Positions 42,252-50,329 are shown, counted from the stretch's first letter. The stretch is DNA of 64,000 nucleotides from an uncultured Eubacterium sp. (GCA_910584985.1 CAJUDJ010000001.1:62001-126000); one strand, 5' to 3'. A program made the numbers and translations. The notes: generated by a model from the sequence alone, not told the origin.

Positions 42252-43685
42252 ATGTATGATGTTGCAATTATCGGCAGCGGCGTTGTAGGCTCAGCCTGTG
42301 CATACAGATTAAGCCGCTTTAAACTGAAAACCGTTGTAATTGAAAAAAACAACGATGTCTGCTGCGGAACCACAAAGGCAAACAGTGCCATTATCCACGC
42401 AGGCTACGATCCTGAACCACACACGCTGATGGCGAAGCTGAATGTGGAAGGCTCTGCTATGGCAAAGGAAATCTGCGAAAAGCTGGATGTGCCTTTCAAT
42501 CAGATCGGCTCACTTGTTGTGGCTTTTTCCGAGGAAGAAGCCGAAACGGTTAAGGTGCTTTATGAAAGAGGCCTTGCAAACGGCGTTCCCGGTGTAAGAA
42601 TTGTGGAAAAGGAAGAGCTCATGCAGCTTGAACCGAACCTTTCGGAGGGAGCAGTATGTGCGCTTCTTGCACCGTCCGCCGCAATCGTAAATCCGTGGGA
42701 ATACGGGCTTGCAATGGCTGAAACAGCCGTAAGAAACGGCACAGAGATAATGCTGGAAGCAGAAGTAAACGCAATTGATAAAGAGGACGGCTGCTGGAGC
42801 ATCCGCACTTCAAAGGGCGATATAAAGGCAAAATATGTAATCAATGCCGCCGGTGTAAACAGCGATGACATTCACAATATGGTGGCTGATGAAACCTTTA
42901 AAATCATCCCGAGTGCAGGCGAATATTACCTGCTTGACAAATCAGAGGGTACAAGGGTTTCCCATGTTGTTTTCCAGTGCCCGAATAAGGACGGCAAGGG
43001 TGTTCTGGTATCGCCCACCGTGCACGGCAATCTGATTGTCGGTCCGAATGCAGTCAGCAGTGAAAAAGACGACACAGCAACCAAAACAGCAAGTCTTGAT
43101 TTTGTAAGGGAAAAGGCTGTTAAATCTGTTCCGTCTGTTTCCTTCCGCGAAAATATCAGAAACTTCACAGGCGTGCGTGCCGCAAGCACAATTGATGACT
43201 TCATTATTGAATTTGCAGCCGAAAACTTTCTTGACCTTGCAGGAATTAAATCTCCCGGTCTTTCCGCAGCGCCCGCCATTGCTAAAATGGCAGAAGAAAT
43301 GCTGATTGAAAACGGACTCAAGGCAGAGGAAAAGGAAAGCTATATTGACAAAAGAACGCATATTGTTTTCAAGCATCTTTCAGCACCTGTTAAAAACCAG
43401 GTAATCTATCAGAATCCTGCTTATGGCAGAGTGATATGCAGATGCGAAACCATAACCGAGGGTGAGATTCTGCAGGCGCTCAATTCACCCATTCCCCCTG
43501 TTTCGCTGGACGGAATCAAACGGCGTGCAGGTTCAGGCATGGGCAGATGCCAGGGTGGCTTCTGCGGGCCGAAAATTCTTGAAATTATGGCAAAATTCAA
43601 AAATACCGAGTATGAAAACATCCTTCAGGACAACACAGGAAGCTACATACTTACCGAACCAACAAAGAACGGAGGTAAAAACTGA
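42252..43685 (+). CDS. FAD-dependent glycerol-3-phosphate dehydrogenase/oxidase-like protein with BFD-type [2Fe-2S] domain
   Basis: 477 residues. N-terminal FAD motif IIGSGVVGSACAYRLS, then the DAO fold. The C-terminal 90 residues contain CRCETITEGEI and RRAGSGMGRCQGGFCGPK, the four cysteines of a BFD-like iron-sulfur domain as in GlpA. With the next two genes it forms the three-part module that in clostridia oxidises glycerol-3-phosphate to dihydroxyacetone phosphate. GlpP and the leader terminator support that substrate. It overlaps the next gene by one base (TGATG). Confidence 0.92.
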   Translation: MYDVAIIGSGVVGSACAYRLSRFKLKTVVIEKNNDVCCGTTKANSAIIHAGYDPEPHTLMAKLNVEGSAMAKEICEKLDVPFNQIGSLVVAFSEEEAETVKVLYERGLANGVPGVRIVEKEELMQLEPNLSEGAVCALLAPSAAIVNPWEYGLAMAETAVRNGTEIMLEAEVNAIDKEDGCWSIRTSKGDIKAKYVINAAGVNSDDIHNMVADETFKIIPSAGEYYLLDKSEGTRVSHVVFQCPNKDGKGVLVSPTVHGNLIVGPNAVSSEKDDTATKTASLDFVREKAVKSVPSVSFRENIRNFTGVRAASTIDDFIIEFAAENFLDLAGIKSPGLSAAPAIAKMAEEMLIENGLKAEEKESYIDKRTHIVFKHLSAPVKNQVIYQNPAYGRVICRCETITEGEILQALNSPIPPVSLDGIKRRAGSGMGRCQGGFCGPKILEIMAKFKNTEYENILQDNTGSYILTEPTKNGGKN

Positions 43686-44935
43686 TGTGTTATGATTTAA
43701 TCGTAATCGGCGGCGGCCCTGCCGGCCTTGCCGCAGCTTTAAGTGCATATGAAAACGGGCTCAGAAACATTCTTATTATTGAAAGAGATAAGGAGCTTGG
43801 CGGCATTCTGAACCAGTGCATCCATAACGGCTTCGGGCTTCATTATTTCAAGGAGGAGCTTACAGGCCCCGAATATGCCGGAAGATTCATTAAAATGCTG
43901 GATGACACCAATGTTAAGGTTATGACAGACACAATGGTGCTTGAGCTTACAAAGGAAAAAAAGGTGCATTGTGTAAACACAAAGGACGGCTACCAGATTT
44001 TAAGCGGAAAATCCGTTGTGCTTGCCATGGGCTGCCGTGAAAGAACAAGAGGGGCAATCTCCATTCCCGGCACGCGCCCCGCAGGTATTCTTACCGCAGG
44101 CGCAGCACAAAGATATGTGAATATTGAAGGCCATATGGTCGGCAAAAAGGTAGTTATTCTCGGTTCGGGCGACATCGGTCTGATTATGGCACGCCGTATG
44201 ACACTGGAGGGCGCACAGGTGCTGGCCTGCGTTGAGTTGATGCCGTATTCCGGCGGATTGCAGAGAAATATTGTGCAGTGCCTGAACGATTTCAATATCC
44301 CGCTGTATCTTTCCCACACGATTATTGATATTGAGGGCAAAAATAGAGTGGAAGGCGTTACGATTGCCGAAGTAGGTGCGGACAGAAAGCCGATAGCCGG
44401 CACGGAAATTCATTTTGACTGCGATACCATTCTTTTGTCTGTTGGCCTGATTCCCGAAAACGAGCTTACCAAAACAGCCGATATTGAAATGGACGGCAGA
44501 ACAAATGGTTCTGTTGTGTATGAAAACATGGAAACCTCTGTGGACGGCATCTTTGCCTGCGGAAATGTTGTGCATGTGCATGATTTGGTTGACTTTGTAA
44601 CAGCAGAAAGCCAGAAAGCCGGAAAAGCTGCCGCAGATTATGTGCAAAACGGTGAAAAGGATAAAAGCAATTATATAACGCTTGCAAACGGAAACGGAAT
44701 TGGTTACACCGTGCCGCAGAAAATCAGAAAAGCTGCCGATGAAGCGGAAATCTTCTTCAGAGTACGGCAGATTTTCAAGGATTCCGCTATTGTGGTGATG
44801 GACGGTGAAAATCAGCTTGCAAGATTTAAGCGCGAACATCTTGCACCGGGCGAAATGGAAAAAATAAAAATCCCGAATGCACTTATGAGGAAAATCACAT
44901 CCGATAAGCTTACCGTTCTAATTGAGGAGGCATAA
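43685..44935 (+). CDS. Pyridine-nucleotide-disulfide-type FAD oxidoreductase of the G3P module
   Basis: 416 residues with two dinucleotide motifs, VIGGGPAGLAAALSAYENG (6-24, FAD) and VVILGSGDIGLIMARRM (about 154-170, NAD), and the catalytic-loop segment GGILNQCIHNGFG. It is translationally coupled to the preceding dehydrogenase and followed after two bases by a DUF1667 protein. It probably passes electrons from the G3P dehydrogenase to NAD+ or another carrier; the direction is inferred. Confidence 0.9.
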   Translation: MCYDLIVIGGGPAGLAAALSAYENGLRNILIIERDKELGGILNQCIHNGFGLHYFKEELTGPEYAGRFIKMLDDTNVKVMTDTMVLELTKEKKVHCVNTKDGYQILSGKSVVLAMGCRERTRGAISIPGTRPAGILTAGAAQRYVNIEGHMVGKKVVILGSGDIGLIMARRMTLEGAQVLACVELMPYSGGLQRNIVQCLNDFNIPLYLSHTIIDIEGKNRVEGVTIAEVGADRKPIAGTEIHFDCDTILLSVGLIPENELTKTADIEMDGRTNGSVVYENMETSVDGIFACGNVVHVHDLVDFVTAESQKAGKAAADYVQNGEKDKSNYITLANGNGIGYTVPQKIRKAADEAEIFFRVRQIFKDSAIVVMDGENQLARFKREHLAPGEMEKIKIPNALMRKITSDKLTVLIEEA

Positions 44936-44937
44936 AT

Positions 44938-45288
44938 ATGACAGAATTGATTTGTATTACCTGCCCGAAAGGCTGCCATCTTAAGGTTGATGAAGAAAAC
45001 GATTACGCCGTAACAGGCAATGCCTGCCCCAGAGGCGCTGAATACGGCAGAAACGAGCTGAAAAACCCGAAAAGGGTGATCACTTCTACCGTTAAAGCCG
45101 AAAGCAAGGAATATTGCCGCTGCCCCATTAAAACAAATGGTGCCGTTGCAAAAGGAAAAATGTTTGAGGTTATGGCAATGCTGGATGACATTGTGTTGAA
45201 AGCGCCAATTCATGTGGGCGATGTAGTTATAGAAAACCTTTTTGATACAGGCGTTGACGTTGTAGCCTGTAAGGAAATTTTAAAATAA
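44938..45288 (+). CDS. DUF1667 cysteine-rich protein of the G3P module
   Basis: 116 residues. The N-terminal CITCPKGC and GNACPRGAEYG together offer cysteines likely to hold an iron-sulfur cluster or zinc. Proteins of this family almost always follow the two FAD oxidoreductases and are thought to be a small electron-transfer subunit. GGAGGCATAA, inside the end of the preceding gene, serves as the ribosome-binding site. Confidence 0.88.
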   Translation: MTELICITCPKGCHLKVDEENDYAVTGNACPRGAEYGRNELKNPKRVITSTVKAESKEYCRCPIKTNGAVAKGKMFEVMAMLDDIVLKAPIHVGDVVIENLFDTGVDVVACKEILK

Positions 45289-45292
45289 ACAA

Positions 45293-45325
45293 AAAGCAGT
45301 TGGTTTCAGATAAGCCAACTGCTTT
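45293..45325. terminator. Bidirectional terminator after the G3P operon
   Basis: AAAGCAGTTGG (45293-45303) pairs with CCAACTGCTTT (45315-45325), between the converging G3P operon and mrnC. Confidence 0.88.
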
Positions 45326-45329
45326 CTTA

Positions 45330-45716
45330 TTATCCGTTTATTATGGTAAATAATTCTCTGATTCTGTCTGTATTACCGGTCAGATACAGATAGCCGAACA
45401 GGGCTTCCACACCTGTTGCCGTGTGATATTCGGCTTCGCTTGCGCTTTTGGGTGTATGGCCTGTTTTTGCATTCCTTCCCCGCTTGAACTGGGCGATTTC
45501 TTCCTCCGTAAGAATATCCTTTATCTTACCGAATGCCTCTGTCTGCGCCTTTGCCGAAACAAATTTAACACTTTCACGGTGCAGATCATTCACGGGCCTG
45601 TTTGCATCGCACACGAGTGTTTCGCGCACCAGCATTTCATAAACACAATCCCCCACAAAGGCAAGATTAAGCGGGCTGAGCTGCTTCGGGTTTATTTCCC
45701 TGTCAATCAATCTCAT
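45330..45716 (-). CDS. mrnC: Mini-ribonuclease 3
   Basis: 128 residues with an RNase III catalytic domain without the dsRNA-binding domain. LAFVGDCVYEMLVRE (about 19-33) holds the catalytic Asp, and EALFGYLYL (about 104-112) the second acidic cluster. MrnC matures 23S rRNA ends in Firmicutes. ATG 45716 has AGAGGTGAT before it; the open frame upstream is not used. It stands alone instead of beside cysS. Confidence 0.93.
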   Translation of the reverse strand: MRLIDREINPKQLSPLNLAFVGDCVYEMLVRETLVCDANRPVNDLHRESVKFVSAKAQTEAFGKIKDILTEEEIAQFKRGRNAKTGHTPKSASEAEYHTATGVEALFGYLYLTGNTDRIRELFTIING

Positions 45717-45819
45717 TTTATCACCTCTGATATTATAATAGATATTATCAGAAACATAATAAAATTGCAACATATAAAACGGCCGGTTTTTATTAAAAAA
45801 TCAGCCGTTTACAATTCAA

Positions 45820-46165
45820 TTATTTAAAATATTCTTCATTATCCATAACAAATTTTCTGATATAAATATCATATCCTGCTGCAATACAGCCTATAATACC
45901 GCCTAAAAAGAGGTTTAAAACGAAAAATATTATATTTGATGTGCCTTGCTTTTTAAAATTCTCATAAACACCAACCGGCATTTCCGATAAAGATTTACTG
46001 TATTTCATTCTGTTTAAGCCCATAATAATGTTCCATATTCCAAGAAGGATTGGTGTGAAATACATAGACATTGCAGATATTATTCCTATTATAATTTGAA
46101 TCACCGCAATTAAGACAAACAGCCTGATTCTCATTAATTTCATTTCCACAGTTCTTACAATACAT
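45820..46165 (-). pseudogene. Zinc-ribbon membrane protein, apparently frameshifted
   Basis: From ATG 46165, after AAGGAG, the frame encodes a perfect double-CxxC ribbon MYCKNCGNEINENQAVCLNCG, then loses sense. An overlapping frame (from about 46149 to 45820) encodes a good membrane protein: two helix pairs around VLIAVIQIIIGIISAM and IIFFVLNLFLGGIIGCIAAG with a C-terminal IYIRKFVM. Zinc ribbon followed by membrane helices is a common single-protein layout, so one frameshift near 46100 is the simplest reading. Alternatively the membrane part is a separate 109-residue gene. Confidence 0.6.
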
Positions 46166-46187
46166 TTTAATTCTCCTTTTTACAAAT

Positions 46188-46224
46188 TTGTCAATTATTA
46201 CAATAGTATTGTAATAATTGACAA
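46188..46224. promoter_or_regulatory. 37-bp near-perfect operator palindrome between divergent genes
   Basis: TTGTCAATTATTACAAT (46188-46204), AGT, ATTGTAATAATTGACAA (46208-46224): 17-base arms without mismatch. It fills the whole gap between the XRE gene and the zinc-ribbon gene and is probably the binding site of the XRE protein. Confidence 0.75.
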
Positions 46225-46235
46225 GAGGTGATCAT

Positions 46236-46513
46236 TTGTTAGGTGCTAAAATAAAAAAGCTGCGTGCTGCACACAACTTTAATCAGGTTGAGCTGGCGCA
46301 AAAGCTTTCAGTTACAAAACAAACTGTATCAAATTGGGAAAACAATAATATTCAGCCATCCATTAAATGCTTGTAAAAATTGCAGACTGTTTTTCCGTTA
46401 CAACAGATTATCTGCTTGGACAGGAAAATAAGATTACCATTGATGTAAGCGGTTTATCTATCAACGAAATTGCACACATTGAACAGCTTATTAAAGATTT
46501 AAAAAACAAATAA
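46236..46513 (+). pseudogene. XRE-family transcriptional regulator with a one-base frameshift
   Basis: TTG 46236 after AGAGGTGAT encodes the HTH LGAKIKKLRAAHNFNQVELA and KLSVTKQTVSNWENNN, then QPSIKCL and a stop. Shifting one frame at the AAATG near 46365 restores MLVKIADCFSVTTDYLLGQE to a natural end at TAA 46511-46513. The full protein would be about 92 residues, a usual small repressor. One A missing in the run explains the break. It is divergent from the zinc-ribbon gene across the palindrome. Confidence 0.8.
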
Positions 46514-46547
46514 AAAGTACTCATCAAAAATTTGATGAGTACTTTTT
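46512..46547. terminator. Bidirectional terminator between XRE and obg
   Basis: AAAAAGTACTCATCAAA (46512-46528) pairs perfectly with TTTGATGAGTACTTTTT (46531-46547). Confidence 0.93.
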
Positions 46548-46552
46548 ATTTA

Positions 46553-47824
46553 TTACGGCACATATTCAAATTCAATATCATAAATGGAAACCGTGTCGCC
46601 CTCCTGAATTCCTTTTTCACGCAAAGCATCAAACACTCCGCTTTTTTCAAGCACACGCTGCATATATTGCAGGCTTTCGTAATCCTCCACATCGATGCCG
46701 CGAAGCACTCTGGGAAACCAGCCGGCTTCCACAATAAACAGACCCTCTTCCGGCTGTGTAATTTTAAAGCCGTCATCTTTTTTAACAAGGCTTTCAAGCG
46801 GAATTTCCTCTGCTTCATATTCCTTAATCGGCGGCAGAGTCTGCAGTTTATTCCAGACGGCATTCATAAGGTCTTTTGTGCCCTCCAGTATCGGTGCACA
46901 GATTGAGAAATATGCATAGCCCTGTGCCTCTACCCAGCTTTTGAATTCCTCTATCTGCTCCGGCTCCGCCATATCTATTTTATTGCCGGCAACAATCTGG
47001 GGGCGTTCGGCAAGCTCGGGATTAAATTTCACAAGTTCATTGTTTATCTTCTCAAAATCCTCTTTTGGATTTCTGCCCTCATGGCCGCTTACATCCACAA
47101 TATGCACAAGCAGACGGCAGCGCTCAACATGCTTTAAAAATTCATGGCCAAGCCCCACACCATCACTTGCACCCTCAATCAGCCCCGGTATATCGGCAAT
47201 TACAAACGAGCTGCCCTCTCCAATATAAACAACACCGAGGTTCGGAACAAGCGTTGTAAAATGATAATCGCCGATTTTCGGCTTTGCCTGCGAAACAACG
47301 GAAATCAAACTTGATTTTCCGACAGACGGATAACCGAGCAACCCCACATCCGCAAGCAGTTTCAGTTCAAGGCTGATTTCCCACTCTTCGCCGGGAATGC
47401 CGGGCTTTGAAAACCTCGGCACCTGCCTTGTGGAGGTTGCAAAATGCTGGTTGCCCCAGCCGCCTCTGCCGCCCTTTGCTGCAACAAAGCGGTCTGTTTT
47501 GCTCATATCCGCCATAACGGCACCGCTGTTTACTTCCTTAATAACCGTTCCTCTCGGCACACGAATTTCAAGACTTTCGCCGTTTTTCCCATGCCGTCTG
47601 CCGCCCTCTCCGGGCAGACCGTTTTTAGCAGCATATTTACGCTTATATCTGAAATCGGCAAGCGTTGCCAGATTATCGTCCACAACAAAAACAACATCGC
47701 CGCCTTTGCCGCCGTCTCCTCCGTCAGGACCACCTGCGGCAACATATTTTTCACGGTGAAACGCAACAGCGCCTGCGCCGCCGTCCCCTGCTTTTATTTT
47801 AATTTTAGCTATATCTACAAACAT
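46553..47824 (-). CDS. obg: GTPase Obg/CgtA
   Basis: 423 residues in three domains: glycine-rich Obg fold (1-158), GTPase domain with P-loop GYPSVGKSSL, DIPGL and NKID, and a C-terminal OCT domain. It is an essential factor in 50S ribosome assembly and stress control. I use ATG 47824 (MFVDIAKIKIKAGDGG), the universal Obg start; the frame is open further upstream. Unlike the common order, the SGNH gene stands between it and rplU-prp-rpmA. Confidence 0.97.
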   Translation of the reverse strand: MFVDIAKIKIKAGDGGAGAVAFHREKYVAAGGPDGGDGGKGGDVVFVVDDNLATLADFRYKRKYAAKNGLPGEGGRRHGKNGESLEIRVPRGTVIKEVNSGAVMADMSKTDRFVAAKGGRGGWGNQHFATSTRQVPRFSKPGIPGEEWEISLELKLLADVGLLGYPSVGKSSLISVVSQAKPKIGDYHFTTLVPNLGVVYIGEGSSFVIADIPGLIEGASDGVGLGHEFLKHVERCRLLVHIVDVSGHEGRNPKEDFEKINNELVKFNPELAERPQIVAGNKIDMAEPEQIEEFKSWVEAQGYAYFSICAPILEGTKDLMNAVWNKLQTLPPIKEYEAEEIPLESLVKKDDGFKITQPEEGLFIVEAGWFPRVLRGIDVEDYESLQYMQRVLEKSGVFDALREKGIQEGDTVSIYDIEFEYVP

Positions 47825-47844
47825 AATTTTATTTCCAAATCCTG

Positions 47845-48489
47845 TTATTTCAGCAGCGGCAGAATTGCGCACGCTATCTTTTCAAATGCCCGGGCATTTG
47901 TATGAAGCCCGTCATATGTATATTCTGATGCAAGCCTTCCGTTTTCATCCGAAAGCACATCTGTTAAATCAAGGAACTGCACTTTTTGCTGTTCGGCAAT
48001 ACTTTTTATCTTTGCATTTAAGGTCGAAATATCCCTATTCTTTCTTCTTCCCTGATTGTGTACTTTATTGTTTACGGGATAAACAGCTTCCACAATAATG
48101 TTCATCTCACGGCACCGTTTTTTTGCCTGCACAATTATCTTTTCAATATGCTCAGCCGCAAAATCAGGGTTTGCACCAACGCCGAGATCATTTGTTCCGA
48201 TAAGCAAAACCATATTTTTCGGTTTTATATTCAAAACATTTCTTTCAAGGCGTTCAAGCAGACGGTCGCTCGTGTCGCCGCTGATGCCCCGGTTATACAC
48301 GGATATTCCTGTTTCAGCCGTATATTCGGCAAAAAGCTCTGTGTGGTTAAACAGTTCCGTAATAGAATCGCCGACAAGAACAGTTTGCCCTTTTTTGCAG
48401 TAATTTTTGTTTAAAAATTCAAAATTATCTGCTTTATTTATTTTTTCTGCATAGTATACAGTTCTTTTTCTTATTTTATTTAAATTCAT
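47845..48489 (-). CDS. SGNH/GDSL-family hydrolase
   Basis: 214 residues with the four SGNH blocks: GDSITELF (about 40-47, nucleophile Ser), NRGISGD, GTNDLG and the catalytic dyad YDGLHTNA near the end. It resembles the intracellular lipase/acylhydrolase-like proteins of Firmicutes; the ester substrate is unknown. No signal peptide. obg follows after 20 bases, so they probably form one transcript starting after the rpmA terminator. Confidence 0.88.
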   Translation of the reverse strand: MNLNKIRKRTVYYAEKINKADNFEFLNKNYCKKGQTVLVGDSITELFNHTELFAEYTAETGISVYNRGISGDTSDRLLERLERNVLNIKPKNMVLLIGTNDLGVGANPDFAAEHIEKIIVQAKKRCREMNIIVEAVYPVNNKVHNQGRRKNRDISTLNAKIKSIAEQQKVQFLDLTDVLSDENGRLASEYTYDGLHTNARAFEKIACAILPLLK

Positions 48490-48544
48490 TCCATCACCCT
48501 ACTCAATAATAGCAAATACACAGAAAATAAGCAACAGTAAAAAA

Positions 48545-48571
48545 GCACGGATTGAAAGGTTCAATCCGTGC
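48545..48571 (-). terminator. Terminator of rplU-prp-rpmA
   Basis: GCACGGATTGAA (48545-48556), AGG loop, TTCAATCCGTGC (48560-48571). A TTTTTT run follows on the minus strand. Confidence 0.9.
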
Positions 48572-48585
48572 ATAGCTTTTGTAAA

Positions 48586-48870
48586 TTACTGCTCAACAGG
48601 ATAAACAGAAACTTTCTTTCTGTCTTTACCCATTTTTTCAAATCTTACAGTGCCGTCAATCAGAGCAAAAAGTGTATCATCAGAACCGATGCCAACATTG
48701 TTGCCCGGGTGAATATGTGTTCCTCTCTGGCGGTAAAGAATGTTGCCTGCAAGAACAAACTGGCCGTCTGCTCTTTTTGCGCCAAGTCTTTTGGATTCGG
48801 AATCACGGCCGTTCTTTGTGGAACCCATACCTTTTTTATGAGCGAAAAGCTGTAAATCTAATTTAAGCAT
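48586..48870 (-). CDS. rpmA: 50S ribosomal protein L27
   Basis: 94 residues. The Firmicute N-terminal extension MLKLDLQLFA precedes HKKGMGSTKNGRDSESKRLG. The extension must be cut before the Ala/His boundary region by Prp, encoded directly upstream, so that L27 can reach the peptidyl transferase centre. CGGAGGTG precedes the start. Confidence 0.98.
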   Translation of the reverse strand: MLKLDLQLFAHKKGMGSTKNGRDSESKRLGAKRADGQFVLAGNILYRQRGTHIHPGNNVGIGSDDTLFALIDGTVRFEKMGKDRKKVSVYPVEQ

Positions 48871-48872
48871 TA

Positions 48873-49187
48873 TTACACCTCCGAAATAATCACATTAATA
48901 TTTTCAGGATAATCCTTCTGCAGCTCTGTTAAATGAAGCTTTAACCCATTCAGAATATCCTGCGCCGGATTTGCAGATTCCTTAACTGTAAGCCTAAGAT
49001 ATCCGTCCTCGGCATAAGCCTCGGCATTCAGCCCGATTACCTCCGTAACCGTGTTTGCAGCCATCAGGCATGCACCGGAAACAAAAGCACAAATCAAATC
49101 CTCGCCCTTGGGGGCGCTCATGGAATGGCCGGAAGCCTCAAAGCCTGTTAAAGTATTATCTGCTTTATAAAATTTAACTTTAATCAT
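48873..49187 (-). CDS. prp: Ribosomal-processing cysteine protease Prp
   Basis: 104 residues. The catalytic His21 (SGHS) and Cys33 (DLICAFVSG) of the Prp family are present. It removes the N-terminal extension of L27, encoded two bases downstream. The order rplU-prp-rpmA is the conserved Firmicute arrangement. Confidence 0.95.
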   Translation of the reverse strand: MIKVKFYKADNTLTGFEASGHSMSAPKGEDLICAFVSGACLMAANTVTEVIGLNAEAYAEDGYLRLTVKESANPAQDILNGLKLHLTELQKDYPENINVIISEV

Positions 49188-49193
49188 AGGTAA

Positions 49194-49502
49194 TTAAGCA
49201 TTAATCGCTGTAATTTCAACCTTTGTGTAAGGCTGACGATGACCCATCTTGCGTTTTTCGTTTTTCTTTGGCTTGTAAGTGAATACAGTGATTTTCTTGC
49301 CCTTGCCGTTCTTAAGAACCTTAGCAGCAACAGTTGCCTTGGCACAATCCTTGCCTGCCTTGAAGCCTGCATCTGTGCTTACTGCAAGAACCGTATCAAA
49401 TGTGATTTCCTCATCAGCTTCTGCGCCGAGCTTTTCAATATAAAGCACATCGCCTTCGGAAACCTTATACTGCTTACCGCCTGTTACGATAACTGCGTAC
49501 AT
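49194..49502 (-). CDS. rplU: 50S ribosomal protein L21
   Basis: 102 residues from ATG 49502 (MYAVIVTGGKQYKVSEGD) to KVEITAINA; the C-terminal KKRKMGHRQ-like block (EKRKMGHRQPYTKV) is typical. It binds 23S rRNA near L20. GGAAGG precedes the start. It heads the rplU-prp-rpmA operon behind a structured leader. Confidence 0.98.
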   Translation of the reverse strand: MYAVIVTGGKQYKVSEGDVLYIEKLGAEADEEITFDTVLAVSTDAGFKAGKDCAKATVAAKVLKNGKGKKITVFTYKPKKNEKRKMGHRQPYTKVEITAINA

Positions 49503-49585
49503 CAAGTTTACCTTCCTTTATCAAGACTCGCTACGATGGGTGCATACATTATATATGACTTTTCAACCCATAATATGCGGCTTAA
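49503..49585 (-). promoter_or_regulatory. L21-leader-like autoregulatory region
   Basis: On the minus strand the leader pairs ATGGGTT with a downstream CACCCAT (around 49574 and 49539) and ends GCGAGTC-TTGATAAAGGAAGG. The position and the paired blocks fit the L21 leader known from Firmicutes, where L21 is thought to control its own synthesis. Confidence 0.6.
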
Positions 49586-49587
49586 TT

Positions 49588-49615
49588 ATTATAACAGAAA
49601 AACAGCGTATGTCAA
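49588..49615 (-). promoter_or_regulatory. Promoter of rplU operon
   Basis: On the minus strand TTGACA (49615-49610) and TATAAT (49593-49588) with a 16-base spacer. Confidence 0.85.
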
Positions 49616-49713
49616 TAATTATTTTAAAAAATAAAAGAATTGTTATTATAACAATTCTCTCTTTAGACAAATGAAAAAACTTCCACTGCCGCGGGGGGGA
49701 CATTCCTTACTTT

Positions 49714-49812
49714 ATCATTTTACAAAATCATATACAGTGGCGTTATCACGGCAGGATATTACTCTCTTTTCGTCAAAAAGAAAGTAACATCTCTCCACGA
49801 TAGTGGATTTTC
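49714..49812. repeat. Dispersed intergenic stem-loop repeat, copy B
   Basis: ATCATTTTACAAAATCAT, then GTGGCGTTATCACGGCAGG, CTCTCTTTTCGTCAAAAAGA and a final TCCACGATAGTGGA stem. A GAAAAACTTCCACTGCCG segment at about 49674-49691 resembles the inverted right end, so the element may begin there. It fills the gap between the rplU and rpsO promoters. Confidence 0.7.
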
Positions 49813-49850
49813 ATCATTTTATTTAAAATAATACAATAATAAAAAACTTC

Positions 49851-49879
49851 TTTACAAATAATAATTATTGTGCTATAAT
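49851..49879 (+). promoter_or_regulatory. Promoter of rpsO (extended -10)
   Basis: TTTACA (49851-49856) and TGCTATAAT (-10 at 49874-49879) with a 17-base spacer. Confidence 0.75.
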
Positions 49880-49896
49880 TTTATACGCTGCAAACG

Positions 49897-49958
49897 ATTT
49901 ACACGGTTACGGGGGCAAGCCTTTAAAGGATTCACCTTGCCCGTTACTGAGTTTTTCG
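49897..49958 (+). promoter_or_regulatory. rpsO leader hairpin
   Basis: CGGGGGCAAG (about 49909-49918) pairs with CTTGCCCG, enclosing CCTTTAAAGG, followed by TTACTGAGTTTTT. It is either an attenuator or an S15 autoregulation site. Confidence 0.5.
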
Positions 49959-49992
49959 CATTCGGCAAATATTTTAAAATGAGGTGAAATGT

Positions 49993-50268
49993 ATGACACA
50001 GGCAGAAAAGCAGGCTATCATCGCTGAATACGCTACACACGAGGGCGACACAGGTTCTCCTGAGGTGCAGATTGCTGTTCTTACAACAAGAATCAATGAG
50101 CTTACCGCTCATCTTAAGATTCATAAGAAGGACAATCATTCACGCAGAGGTCTTCTTAAAATGGTAGGACACAGAAGAAATCTTCTTGCTTACCTTTACA
50201 AGAGCGATATTGAAAGATACCGTGCACTTATTGCAAAGCTTGGTATCCGTGATACGCTTGACAGATAA
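49993..50268 (+). CDS. rpsO: 30S ribosomal protein S15
   Basis: 91 residues with the S15 signature region LKIHKKDNHSRRGLLKMVG (about 45-63) and RRNLLAYL. It binds 16S rRNA at the h20-22 junction. ATG 49993 has GAGGTGAAA before it. pnp lies downstream, the standard bacterial rpsO-pnp pair. Confidence 0.98.
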   Translation: MTQAEKQAIIAEYATHEGDTGSPEVQIAVLTTRINELTAHLKIHKKDNHSRRGLLKMVGHRRNLLAYLYKSDIERYRALIAKLGIRDTLDR

Positions 50269-50277
50269 TGTGAACAC

Positions 50278-50310
50278 AGCAGGCGATAGTGCAGAGCTAT
50301 CGTCTGCTTT
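50278..50310 (+). terminator. Terminator after rpsO
   Basis: AGCAGGCGATAG (50278-50289) pairs with CTATCGTCTGCT (50297-50308), then TTTTC. Probably partial, since pnp follows. Confidence 0.8.
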
Positions 50311-50329
50311 TCATCATTAACAGAATCTC

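Noticed and set aside
44000..44839. 279-codon minus-strand open frame opposite the G3P FAD oxidoreductase
   Set aside because: Antisense shadow of a well-supported gene, with codon use and composition unlike neighbouring genes.
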